A stretch of DNA of 10,824 bases from an uncultured Clostridium sp. (GCA_900547915.1 URIN01000024.1:1-10824), one strand, 5' to 3'. Positions 1 through 5,874 are shown, counted from the stretch's first letter. Notes: generated from the letters alone by a model not told the origin. Translations and numbers: made by a program.

Positions 1-25
1 ATATTTATAAATAATAAAGCGCAAA

Positions 26-1156
26 TCAAAGTTTTTTCAAAGTATTCAAAAAAACTTCACAATCTTTTTGAGTTGTAAACACAGAAGGGCAAAGTCTTAC
101 TGTGCCACGGTCTGAAGTACCGAAAAATCTGTGCGCCAGCGGAGAACAATGATACCCGGCACGCACTGCTATATCATTTTTAGCCAGGTAAGAAGCCACC
201 TTTTCACTTGAATAGTCCTTATAGTTAAATGATACTATCGGCGCACTTTTCCCGTTAAGAGGTCTGGGCGCGTACAAAACCGCATTAGGGTCCTGATAAA
301 GCCCGTCAAAAAGCATTCTTGCGTTTCTCATTTCGTGGTAATAGATGTTATTCATACCGCGTGCATTAATAAAGTCTATGCCAGCTCCAAGTGAAATAAT
401 ACCGCTGTTATTTAGCGTGCCCGCCTCAAATCTGTCCGGCATAAAATCAGGCTGTTCGGAAGACAGAGAATTGCTGCCGGTTCCGCCTTCCTCAAATGTG
501 TTGAGGGTAATCCCCTCTCTCACTGCCATAAATCCTGTTCCCATCTGTGCAAGAAGGCATTTGTGACCGGGAGCGCACAGTATATCAAAATTATCTTTTT
601 CAGCGTTAAGAGGCATAATTCCAGCCGTCTGTGCACCATCAACAATAAATCTAATACCTCTCTCTTTTGCCTGCTCTCCTATTTTACGTATCGGGAATGT
701 AACGCCAAAAACATTTGACGCAGACATACAGACTATGAGACGAGTATTGGGTCTTATGAGTTTAACAAAATTTGAGACACATCTATCTTCATCATAATCA
801 TAATTAGCAATATCAAAATCAGCTATGCCGTCACTTTTAAGCTTATTAACAACACGCCATACAGCATTATGTTCAAGAGACGATATAATGATATGACTTC
901 CATTGGTTACGGAACCTTTAATAGCCATATTAAGAGCTTCCGTACAATTTTTTGTGAACGCTATATTCTGAGGTTCAAATCCGAACATATCCGCAACTTT
1001 CTGTCTGACCTCAAATATCTTCTCTGCCGCTCTTACTGACTGCCTGTATCCTCCCCTGCCCGAATTGAAGCTAAAATTCTTGACTGCATTAAGTGCGCTC
1101 TGAACAACAATTCTAGGCTTGGGATATGAGGTAGCACCGTTATCAAAATAGATCAT
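26..1156 (-). CDS. Cysteine desulfurase-type class V aminotransferase (EF2568-like subfamily)
   Basis: This is a PLP-dependent fold-type I enzyme of 376 residues. Members of this family take sulfur (or selenium) from cysteine or selenocysteine as an enzyme-bound persulfide. The N-terminus MIYFDNGATSYPKP is typical. His96 lies in SSLEHNAVW (ring stacking on PLP), Asp173 and Gln176 in VDGAQTAG, and the Schiff-base lysine is Lys199 in APGHKC. The candidate persulfide cysteine is Cys337 in RAGYHCSPLAH, followed by GTVRLCPS. Length is normal and no key residue is missing. It shares an ATGA overlap with the DUF3343 gene upstream, so the two are translationally coupled. The family resemblance is to the EF2568-type proteins often found beside DUF3343 and selenium genes; that subfamily assignment is from memory of the motif pattern. 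Cysteine versus selenocysteine as substrate cannot be read from sequence. Confidence 0.92.
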   Translation of the reverse strand: MIYFDNGATSYPKPRIVVQSALNAVKNFSFNSGRGGYRQSVRAAEKIFEVRQKVADMFGFEPQNIAFTKNCTEALNMAIKGSVTNGSHIIISSLEHNAVWRVVNKLKSDGIADFDIANYDYDEDRCVSNFVKLIRPNTRLIVCMSASNVFGVTFPIRKIGEQAKERGIRFIVDGAQTAGIMPLNAEKDNFDILCAPGHKCLLAQMGTGFMAVREGITLNTFEEGGTGSNSLSSEQPDFMPDRFEAGTLNNSGIISLGAGIDFINARGMNNIYYHEMRNARMLFDGLYQDPNAVLYAPRPLNGKSAPIVSFNYKDYSSEKVASYLAKNDIAVRAGYHCSPLAHRFFGTSDRGTVRLCPSVFTTQKDCEVFLNTLKKL

Positions 1157-1365
1157 ACCTTTTCTACCCCCAGGATACGCAAACCGCTTCTTTTAAGGAG
1201 CGACACCGCAGTTTCTGCGTCTTCCACCTCAATTACATAACCGCAACCGTCCCCGGGACCCGGGTTTTCTAGACGTTTTATAACTGCCTTTACTGATTTA
1301 GCATGCAGTACAGACCTTGCGCGCTGTGCATTGGTTATACTGCCAATTTTAATATAATAAACCAT
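1153..1365 (-). CDS. DUF3343 / putative Se/S carrier-like small protein
   Basis: A 70-residue protein starting MVYYIKIGSI, of the DUF3343 (Se_S_carrier) type. It has an N-terminal beta strand, a helix with TNAQRARSVL, then a Gly/Cys turn (GPGDGCGYVIEV) and a C-terminal helix (AETAVSLLKRSGL). The single cysteine in DGCG is in the position where family members keep a conserved Cys. A longer frame starts at 1380 and adds five residues, but no ribosome binding site precedes it. The ATG at 1365 has a GGGG tract about 7 bases upstream and gives the usual family N-terminus, so I prefer it. The stop overlaps the desulfurase start by 4 bases. DUF3343 proteins are proposed sulfur/selenium carriers working with a desulfurase; no selD or yedF lies in this window. 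Confidence 0.8.
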   Translation of the reverse strand: MVYYIKIGSITNAQRARSVLHAKSVKAVIKRLENPGPGDGCGYVIEVEDAETAVSLLKRSGLRILGVEKV

Positions 1366-1489
1366 ATGATATAACCCCATTTCAAATCATACTACATAAT
1401 ATGCCGAAAATCAGGTTAGGTTTATTATGAGAAAATCTTTTTGCTTCTTCAGCAAAAAATGTATGTATATTTTTTAGGATAATTACATT
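1366..1489. other. Gene-free leader upstream of the DUF3343 gene
   Basis: No convincing ORF on either strand. Reading the minus strand, it holds an 8-bp AT-rich hairpin (1438-1458, loop at 1446-1450) that is not followed by a T tract, so it is not a terminator. A TATGAT at about 1387-1392 could be a -10 box, but no good -35 box is seen 17 bases upstream. The promoter of the DUF3343/desulfurase pair is therefore uncertain. Some readthrough from the small unit to the right is possible. Confidence 0.4.
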
Positions 1490-1519
1490 AAAAAAGCCCC
1501 GAAGCTCTCGCTCCGGGGC
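1490..1519 (-). terminator. Strong intrinsic terminator of the 22-codon unit
   Basis: On the minus strand the 10-bp stem GCCCCGGAGC/GCTTCGGGGC (one G-U pair) closes a 4-base loop and is followed directly by TTTTTT. On the plus strand the same position is an A-C mismatch and there is no T tract, so it acts for minus-strand transcripts. It sits 27 bases past the small ORF's stop codon and isolates that unit from the DUF3343 gene. Confidence 0.9.
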
Positions 1520-1532
1520 ATTGATTTTTACT

Positions 1533-1597
1533 AAGTGTGCCGGTGCTTATTTTTCATAATAAGCTAATTCACCGGCAGCGAGAATGCGGGCACACTT
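1533..1597 (-). other. Long RNA hairpin overlapping the 22-codon ORF
   Basis: On the minus strand a continuous 3' arm (1533-1551) can pair with three blocks of the 5' arm: 9 bp (1589-1597 with 1533-1541), 3 bp (1571-1573 with 1542-1544) and 7 bp (1558-1564 with 1545-1551). The loop is 6 bases and the 5' arm has two bulges (1574-1588 and 1565-1570). That is 19 pairs by eye, covering codon 7 through 5 codons' length past the stop. An alternative inner pairing GCCGGTG/CACCGGC is also possible. It may protect the transcript, slow ribosomes, or act as an RNA element in its own right. Confidence 0.6.
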
Positions 1598-1615
1598 CAT
1601 AAGAAGTTTGAACAT
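1547..1615 (-). CDS. Unrecognised 22-residue peptide
   Basis: A short ORF starting MFKLLMKCARIL and ending GELAYYEK, 22 codons plus TAA. I do not recognise it. Support for translation: GGGAGG at 1625-1630, 9 bases before the ATG; a near-consensus promoter (1667-1694) with a leader of about 45 bases; and a strong terminator just after it. The N-terminal half is basic and hydrophobic (two Leu, Met, Lys, Cys, Arg, Ile, Leu) and could form an amphipathic helix. The C-terminal half is acidic/aromatic. There is one Cys (position 8) and no signal peptide or double-glycine cleavage site. It could be a small membrane-active or signalling peptide, a leader peptide, or only the translated part of a structured RNA. 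Codons 7 to 22 lie inside a long hairpin. Confidence 0.6.
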   Translation of the reverse strand: MFKLLMKCARILAAGELAYYEK

Positions 1616-1639
1616 ATTCAATCGCCTCCCAATAGATTA

Positions 1640-1662
1640 TTACAATGCCTTTCACATTGCAA
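1640..1662 (-). other. 5' leader hairpin of the 22-codon transcript
   Basis: TTGCAATG and CATTGTAA form an 8-bp stem (one G-U pair) around a 7-base loop. It begins almost at the predicted transcription start (about 1660) and ends 9 bases before the GGGAGG ribosome binding site. A stem at the extreme 5' end is a common RNA-stabilising feature; that role here is an inference. Confidence 0.5.
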
Positions 1663-1666
1663 CTTC

Positions 1667-1694
1667 ATTATATTCAGGAGGTAGTAAAAGTCAA
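1667..1694 (-). promoter_or_regulatory. Sigma-A promoter of the 22-codon unit
   Basis: Minus strand: -35 TTGACT (1689-1694), 16-base spacer, -10 TATAAT (1667-1672). This matches the consensus at 11 of 12 positions. The predicted start is about 1660. Confidence 0.8.
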
Positions 1695-1785
1695 CACTAT
1701 ACACGCTTTGTTAACAATTTATTTACAATTGTTTTTGTGCATTTTAAACAATGAGCGGAAATTCACAGTGCCAATTTAACCCTTT

Positions 1786-2676
1786 TTATAGTGCAACTTC
1801 CACAACAGTACCGCTTTTTTTGGTTGCTGTGATAACACCGCTTTTATACTCATATGACACGGTTTGATACAACTCGTCAAATTTGCCTGAATCTTTACCA
1901 AAATCAATTGGCTGATTATCAGAATAACTAACTTCGCTGCCTAGTCCCATCTGCTGAAGACCTATGTTTCCAATGCCAAAATAGGAAAGCCCTTTCCCTT
2001 TTGAAAATACATTTTCAGAGTAAGGGTCAAAATAATAATGTTCACCGTCCAAAATTATTTCCGTCATAAAATGAGCGCCGTCATACGCAACGCCGTAGAC
2101 TCTAGAAGCGGAAAATCCAGCTTGCTGAACAAGATATCTAAACATCGCCTCATACGAGGATGAAGAGCCTTCTCCAACAACAAGTGCATCATACGCAGTA
2201 GAATAATTGAGATTCTGTTTTATATTCTGTGAAACATAACTGTAAATATTGAGCAAAAGTTCATTGTTATCTGCATCCGGATAACCACAGTCAGACAAAA
2301 CAGAATATACCTTATCTGTAAACTCAGTTACAAGTTTTTTGTGCTGTGATTCAGTTTCTGTATATGTAATTCTTATACTGCCGTCTGAATTCAGATTCAT
2401 ACCTTTCACAAGCTTTGAAAGAGGAAAACTTACATAAAACAGTCTGCTTGCGTCATCATAAAAATCGTTATTTACTGTAACAGAGGATTCACCGTCCAAA
2501 ACAGCCTGACAAAGCTGTTCATACACTTCAACCGATTCGCTGCCAATTTTGGAATAATGAGAGTCAAAGGCAAATTTAAGTTCAAATCCCGCTTGCTGAG
2601 CAGTTTTTTGTGAGCATCCTGCAAAAGCACCTGCTACTATAATTAAAGCACATAATATAGACAATACTTTTTTCAT
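1786..2676 (-). CDS. Lipoprotein with a degenerate transglutaminase-like domain
   Basis: A 296-residue exported lipoprotein. MKKVLSILCALIIVAGAFAGC is a signal peptide with lipobox AFAG-C, so Cys21 would be lipidated and the protein held on the outer face of the membrane. An in-frame start 23 codons upstream exists, but it would bury the signal peptide and overlap the sirtuin gene; GGTGG lies just before the ATG chosen here, 10 bases past the sirtuin stop. Residues about 140-225 look like a transglutaminase-like core: a helix (NIYSYVSQNI), then GEGSSSSYEAMFRYLVQQAGF, then GAHFMTEIILDG and YYFDPYSEN. His202 and Asp217 fit the catalytic His and Asp, but the Cys expected near residue 172 is Ser. 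It is probably a binding or structural domain rather than an active enzyme. The domain call rests on pattern only. Third gene of the MIF-sirtuin operon; no clear terminator follows. Confidence 0.75.
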   Translation of the reverse strand: MKKVLSILCALIIVAGAFAGCSQKTAQQAGFELKFAFDSHYSKIGSESVEVYEQLCQAVLDGESSVTVNNDFYDDASRLFYVSFPLSKLVKGMNLNSDGSIRITYTETESQHKKLVTEFTDKVYSVLSDCGYPDADNNELLLNIYSYVSQNIKQNLNYSTAYDALVVGEGSSSSYEAMFRYLVQQAGFSASRVYGVAYDGAHFMTEIILDGEHYYFDPYSENVFSKGKGLSYFGIGNIGLQQMGLGSEVSYSDNQPIDFGKDSGKFDELYQTVSYEYKSGVITATKKSGTVVEVAL

Positions 2677-2686
2677 ATGACCACCA

Positions 2687-3397
2687 TTAAACATTAATTT
2701 CAGATAAAACTTTTCCCACGCTGTCATGAATAACAAGAGTTGCAAGTGAATCTGCAGGTGTAGGCGTTTTATTAATTAAAACAAAATGCTTACCTTTAAA
2801 ATATCTTATAAATCCTGCGGCAGGATACACAACAAGACTTGTGCCTGCAACAATAAGGCAGTCTGCTGCAGATATTGCAGCAACGGCTCCGTTAATTGTA
2901 TTCATATCAAGACTTTCTTCATACAGCACTACATCAGGCTTAACAATTCCTCCGCAATCTTCACAGCAAGGAACTCCGTCTGAATTTTTAATATAATCAG
3001 CTGAATAAAATTTCCCGCATTTAGTGCAGTAATTTTTTAAAGTAGTACCATGAAGCTCAAAAACATTTTTACTTCCGGCCTTCTGATGAAGTCCGTCAAT
3101 ATTCTGAGTAACAACTGCGCTGAGCTTCCCCGCTTTTTCAAGCTCTGCAAGCTTTAAATGAGCTGCATTTGGCTGAGCGTCCATACAAAGCATTTTGTCA
3201 CGGTAAAATTTATAAAAATAATCCGTATGCTTTTCAAAAAATGTGTGAGAAAGAATTTCCTCAGGCGGATAATCATACTTTTGATGATAAAGACCGTCTA
3301 CAGAACGAAAATCAGGAATACCGCTCTCCGTTGAAACGCCTGCTCCGCCGAAAAAGACGATATTTTTACTATCGTCAATAATTTCCTGCAAGGTCAT
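2687..3397 (-). CDS. cobB: SIR2-family NAD-dependent protein deacylase
   Basis: A 236-residue sirtuin that removes acyl groups from protein lysines using NAD+, in the cytoplasm. Visible motifs: GAGVSTESGIPDFRS (18-32, NAD binding), TQNIDGLHQ (97-105), catalytic His116 in ELHG, a zinc site from Cys124/Cys127 and Cys145/Cys148, GTSLVVYPAAGF (185-196), and LINK near the C-terminus. The SGIPDFRS..GLY form resembles the Thermotoga-type (undifferentiated) bacterial sirtuins rather than the SIRT5-like CobB of E. coli. Length is typical of short bacterial sirtuins. The start has AAGAGGA 7 bases upstream, and that sequence overlaps the stop of the MIF gene, so the two are tightly linked. No acetyltransferase or acetyl-CoA synthetase partner is present in the window. 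Confidence 0.95.
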   Translation of the reverse strand: MTLQEIIDDSKNIVFFGGAGVSTESGIPDFRSVDGLYHQKYDYPPEEILSHTFFEKHTDYFYKFYRDKMLCMDAQPNAAHLKLAELEKAGKLSAVVTQNIDGLHQKAGSKNVFELHGTTLKNYCTKCGKFYSADYIKNSDGVPCCEDCGGIVKPDVVLYEESLDMNTINGAVAAISAADCLIVAGTSLVVYPAAGFIRYFKGKHFVLINKTPTPADSLATLVIHDSVGKVLSEINV

Positions 3398-3409
3398 TTT
3401 AAAATCCTC

Positions 3410-3748
3410 TTAAAAATTCATATTATTCCAGCCCCACTGTGAAGTGCCGGAATATTTAACATAAGTTCTGTCAGCAGGGATACCCAGCTCTTTTTCGATG
3501 ATTGAGCAAACGCTGACAGTCATTTTTTCACACTGTTCATCAGTTGATTTTCCGAAAACAGAAACATCAACAAAAGCAGCAGGCGCATCATCACCTTTAA
3601 AATAGAGCGGCTTATTTGAATTAAAACAAACCATAAGCCAGCTTTCGGTTTTACCGAGATTCTCTATTGCTTTGCCAAGCTGGGACTTAACAGCAATTTC
3701 CTGCTCCTTTGATATATCAGTATTAGTGTTTACATTTACAAAAGGCAT
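3410..3748 (-). CDS. MIF-family tautomerase-like protein
   Basis: A 112-residue protein of the macrophage migration inhibitory factor family (tautomerase superfamily, trimeric, small and cytosolic; known members tautomerise phenylpyruvate or dopachrome). The N-terminus MPFVNVNTN leaves Pro as residue 1 after Met removal, the catalytic base. Lys32 (Pro1 numbering) is kept in GKTESWLMV, and the C-terminus (DRTYVKYSGTSQWGWNNMNF) keeps the GWNN..F ending of MIF. The CxxC of human MIF is absent. Length matches the family. AAGGGG precedes the ATG and a promoter lies at 3792-3820, so this is the first gene of the MIF-sirtuin-lipoprotein operon. The natural substrate is unknown. Confidence 0.92.
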   Translation of the reverse strand: MPFVNVNTNTDISKEQEIAVKSQLGKAIENLGKTESWLMVCFNSNKPLYFKGDDAPAAFVDVSVFGKSTDEQCEKMTVSVCSIIEKELGIPADRTYVKYSGTSQWGWNNMNF

Positions 3749-3791
3749 AATTAATTCCCCTTATCTTAAATTGCCGAAAAGGCTTAAAAAC

Positions 3792-3820
3792 ATTTTATAA
3801 TAAATAAACTTATGGGTCAA
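3792..3820 (-). promoter_or_regulatory. Sigma-A promoter of the MIF-sirtuin-lipoprotein operon
   Basis: Minus strand: -35 TTGACC (3815-3820), 17-base spacer, -10 TAAAAT (3792-3797), each 5 of 6 to consensus. The -35 box begins 5 bases past the azlD stop. No terminator is seen between azlD and this promoter, so readthrough from azlCD could add to expression. Confidence 0.7.
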
Positions 3821-3825
3821 GCGAG

Positions 3826-4158
3826 CTAAAATACAAAATTTATAAGCAGCATATAACCAATTGTTCCGACAGCTATGCTGAGAAGCGTATTCTTTTTCCA
3901 CAGATGCACTAGTGCTGTTGCGGCTACCGCTATCAGCTTTGGTAAAAGATCATGAAATCCGATATCACGGACATCTCCAATGCCGTAAACAATAAGCACT
4001 CCTATAATTGCAACAGGCAGTACAGAACCTAGGTAACAGACAAATTTGGGCGGCTCTTTTTTTCCGCTGAAAAGCACGAACGGGACAAGCCTTGTTGCAA
4101 AAGTACACACGGCTGCTACCACAACTATTATAACTGTTTGCTTAAATGAAAGAGGCAT
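3826..4158 (-). CDS. azlD: AzlD-family branched-chain amino acid transport subunit
   Basis: A 110-residue hydrophobic protein with about four membrane segments: residues 8-30, 40-60, 70-85 and 90-110. The AzlD pattern is seen in TFATRLVPFVLF near the N-terminus and in LGSVLPVAIIGVL. AzlD is the small partner of AzlC; the pair exports branched-chain amino acids (and the toxic analogue 4-azaleucine in Bacillus subtilis). The start overlaps the azlC stop by one base (TAATG), and AAGGGGG lies upstream inside azlC, so translation is coupled. Confidence 0.92.
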   Translation of the reverse strand: MPLSFKQTVIIVVVAAVCTFATRLVPFVLFSGKKEPPKFVCYLGSVLPVAIIGVLIVYGIGDVRDIGFHDLLPKLIAVAATALVHLWKKNTLLSIAVGTIGYMLLINFVF

Positions 4159-4868
4159 TATTCAGCAACCCCCTTCTTAATAAGTATTGGTTTTGCTGCT
4201 ATCAGCAAAACAACCGTAAGTATCAGCGCAGGAAGAAGGAAATTATCTGCGCCGAATATCATCAGACAGATAAATGCGCAAAACAGTCCTACAGCGCCGC
4301 ATATTTTATTTTTAATATCTATAAGAAGATCAACAAAAATAACAGTAAAAAGTGCCGTCATAGAAAAATCAATACCAGTGAAATCAATGGGAAGACTCTG
4401 ACCGAGAAGAGATCCTACTACAGAACCCAATATCCAGTAAAAATGGTCCAGCTCACCAATCAAGAAGCGTGCTCTCGGCTCGTCTACATTCTTAGGCACA
4501 GTGTGAATAGAAACATTTACTGAATATGTTTCATCAGTGAGTGTAAAGATCATAAAAGGATAACGCCATTTTCCGGCTTTAAATTTATCAATAAGTGAGA
4601 GCCCATAAAACATATGGCGGGAATTAATAAAAAGCGTCATCATAGCCACAGTAGGTATACTTGCCGCTGAAGAAAGTAATGACACTAAAAGGAACTGCCC
4701 CGAGCCCGCATAGACAAGTACGGAAATAAAAATTGCCCAAACCCAGTTATAGCCTGCGTCATAAAGCATTATTCCAAACGCGGAACCAAGAAACAGATAA
4801 CCGAAAAATACCGGAAGCGATTTCTTAAATGCGTATTTAATTGTAGCCGTTTTGCTTATTTCGTTCAT
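4158..4868 (-). CDS. azlC: AzlC-family branched-chain amino acid exporter, large subunit
   Basis: A 236-residue multi-spanning membrane protein starting MNEISKTATIKYAFKKSLP. Family hallmarks: GYLFLGSAFGIML, YAGSGQFLLVSLL, NSRHMFYGLSL and LTDETY, with further membrane segments through the C-terminal half. An in-frame ATG 25 codons upstream (4943) is rejected: GAGGA lies 7 bases before the ATG at 4868, and a consensus promoter sits inside the extra segment. With AzlD it exports leucine, isoleucine and valine or related compounds. In several bacteria the pair is controlled by an Lrp-type regulator; none is encoded here. It could serve as an overflow valve for the branched-chain pool, which fits the T-box-controlled oxidoreductase nearby. 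Confidence 0.93.
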   Translation of the reverse strand: MNEISKTATIKYAFKKSLPVFFGYLFLGSAFGIMLYDAGYNWVWAIFISVLVYAGSGQFLLVSLLSSAASIPTVAMMTLFINSRHMFYGLSLIDKFKAGKWRYPFMIFTLTDETYSVNVSIHTVPKNVDEPRARFLIGELDHFYWILGSVVGSLLGQSLPIDFTGIDFSMTALFTVIFVDLLIDIKNKICGAVGLFCAFICLMIFGADNFLLPALILTVVLLIAAKPILIKKGVAE

Positions 4869-4898
4869 TTCAAATCCTCGAGAAAAATTTTCAAGCAT

Positions 4899-4927
4899 AT
4901 TATATAGCATATTTGAGCTGGTTTCAA
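4899..4927 (-). promoter_or_regulatory. Sigma-A promoter of azlCD
   Basis: Minus strand: -35 TTGAAA (4922-4927), 17-base spacer, -10 TATAAT (4899-4904), 11 of 12 to consensus. The predicted start is about 4892, giving a leader of roughly 24 bases before the azlC ATG at 4868, too short for a riboswitch. Confidence 0.8.
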
Positions 4928-4944
4928 CAAAAATACTTAGCATA

Positions 4945-4973
4945 TTGTATTTTGTTTTAATTAATGTTAGAAT
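4945..4973 (+). promoter_or_regulatory. Likely promoter of ppa
   Basis: Plus strand: weak -35 TTGTAT (4945-4950), 17-base spacer, -10 TAGAAT (4968-4973, 5 of 6). A second AT box, TATAAA at about 4978-4983, is too close to the ribosome binding site to be a sensible -10. It is divergent from the azlC promoter, and the two -35 boxes are only 17 bases apart, so one regulator could affect both. Confidence 0.5.
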
Positions 4974-5001
4974 TAGGTATAAATACTAAGGAGGCGTTCA
5001 T

Positions 5002-5535
5002 ATGAACATATGGCACAATATAAGCCCCAAAAGAATAAAGAAAAACAGATTTTACGCTGTTATTGAAATTTCCAAGGGTGGCAAAAACAAATATGAACTC
5101 GACAAAGAAACCGGTATGCTCAAGCTTGACAGAGTTCTTTTTACATCAACTCACTATCCTGCCAACTACGGATTTATACCAAGAACTTATGCAAGCGATA
5201 ATGACCCGCTTGATGTACTTGTGCTCTGCAGTGAAAAAATACAGCCGATGACTATTGTTGAATGTTCACCAATTGGTGTTCTTATTATGGAGGACGGCGG
5301 CAGCAAGGATGAGAAAATCATAGCCGTTCCCGTAAACGATCCAAACTACAACTGCTATTCTGACATAAGCGAGCTGCCCAAACACCGTTTTGATGAGATA
5401 AGGCATTTCTTTGAAGTTTATAAAATACTTGAAACGGATAAGCACACATCAGTAAACGAATTTCAAAACCGTGAAGCGGCAGAGACAATTATTCAAAACT
5501 GCATAGAAGAATATGTCAGAAGATTTCAGATGTAA
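5002..5535 (+). CDS. ppa: Type I inorganic pyrophosphatase
   Basis: A 177-residue cytosolic enzyme that hydrolyses pyrophosphate to two phosphates, pulling forward biosynthetic reactions that release PPi. The family signature DNDPLDVLV gives metal-binding Asp66, Asp68 and Asp71. Further active-site residues line up with the E. coli enzyme: Glu22, Lys30, Arg44, Tyr56, Asp98, Asp103 and Lys105. The HYPANYGFIPRTY segment is typical. Length is near the normal 170-180. AAGGAGG lies 8 bases before the ATG. Many Firmicutes use the unrelated type II enzyme instead, so type I is worth noting but not rare in gut Clostridia. Followed after 18 bases by the zinc-ribbon gene. Confidence 0.95.
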   Translation: MNIWHNISPKRIKKNRFYAVIEISKGGKNKYELDKETGMLKLDRVLFTSTHYPANYGFIPRTYASDNDPLDVLVLCSEKIQPMTIVECSPIGVLIMEDGGSKDEKIIAVPVNDPNYNCYSDISELPKHRFDEIRHFFEVYKILETDKHTSVNEFQNREAAETIIQNCIEEYVRRFQM

Positions 5536-5553
5536 TAGCAGAAGGAGAAGCAA

Positions 5554-5874
5554 ATGAAAAACAGCATAATATCTTATTCTCTTTTGTTTCTTGTAGAAAT
5601 AGTTATAATGGTTATAGGTGCGGCTTCACAGGTTATGTGGCTTTTTTACCTGTTTCTTGCACTTATACTTATTGAAGCAATAGCAATGCTAATAAAATCC
5701 ATAGTAAAATACGAATACAAGTGTAAGAAATGCGGCACTATTTTTAACCCCAGTGTTAAAGAAAAGCTTTTCGGAATTAACAGCGGAGATATAAAAAAGC
5801 TCTACTGCCCTCACTGTGAATCCAGGCAGTGGTGTATGCCAGTAAAGAAGAAAAAGGTAAATAAAAAGAAATAA
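5554..5874 (+). CDS. Two-TM protein with cytoplasmic zinc ribbon, unknown function
   Basis: A 106-residue protein I cannot name. Residues 7-23 and 28-50 are hydrophobic and probably span the membrane. After them comes YKCKKCG (Cys57, Cys60) and later CPHC (Cys85, Cys88), spaced as a zinc ribbon, with an extra Cys94 in SRQWC. The tail is very basic (KKKKVNKKK), so the ribbon most likely faces the cytoplasm and may touch nucleic acid or anionic lipid; this is an inference. AGAAGGAG precedes the ATG, and the gene is 18 bases after ppa and just before a terminator, so it is co-transcribed with ppa. No functional link to pyrophosphatase is evident. Confidence 0.8.
   Translation: MKNSIISYSLLFLVEIVIMVIGAASQVMWLFYLFLALILIEAIAMLIKSIVKYEYKCKKCGTIFNPSVKEKLFGINSGDIKKLYCPHCESRQWCMPVKKKKVNKKK

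Noticed and set aside
1490..1615. Small ORF as an attenuating leader peptide for the DUF3343/desulfurase genes
   Set aside because: The peptide has a single Cys codon and no run of one amino acid's codons, and no antiterminator pairing with the 1496-1519 stem was found by eye. Not excluded, but a separate gene fits better.
1713..1735. AT-rich hairpin AACAATT/AATTGTT next to TTTTTG on the plus strand
   Set aside because: Stem is only 7 AT pairs, there is no plus-strand gene upstream to end, and on the minus strand no T tract follows. Not called as a terminator.
2677..2745. Upstream in-frame start extending the lipoprotein by 23 residues
   Set aside because: It would overlap the sirtuin gene and put the signal peptide inside the protein; the ATG at 2676 gives a standard lipoprotein signal.
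4146..4523. 125-codon plus-strand frame opposite azlC
   Set aside because: Antisense shadow of a clearly conserved membrane gene; low-complexity Lys/Asn-rich translation and no ribosome binding site.
4869..4943. Upstream in-frame start extending AzlC by 25 residues
   Set aside because: A consensus promoter lies inside this stretch and a well-spaced ribosome binding site supports the ATG at 4868.
4881..5001. Riboswitch or T-box upstream of azlC
   Set aside because: The predicted leader is only about 24 bases and contains no T-box sequence.
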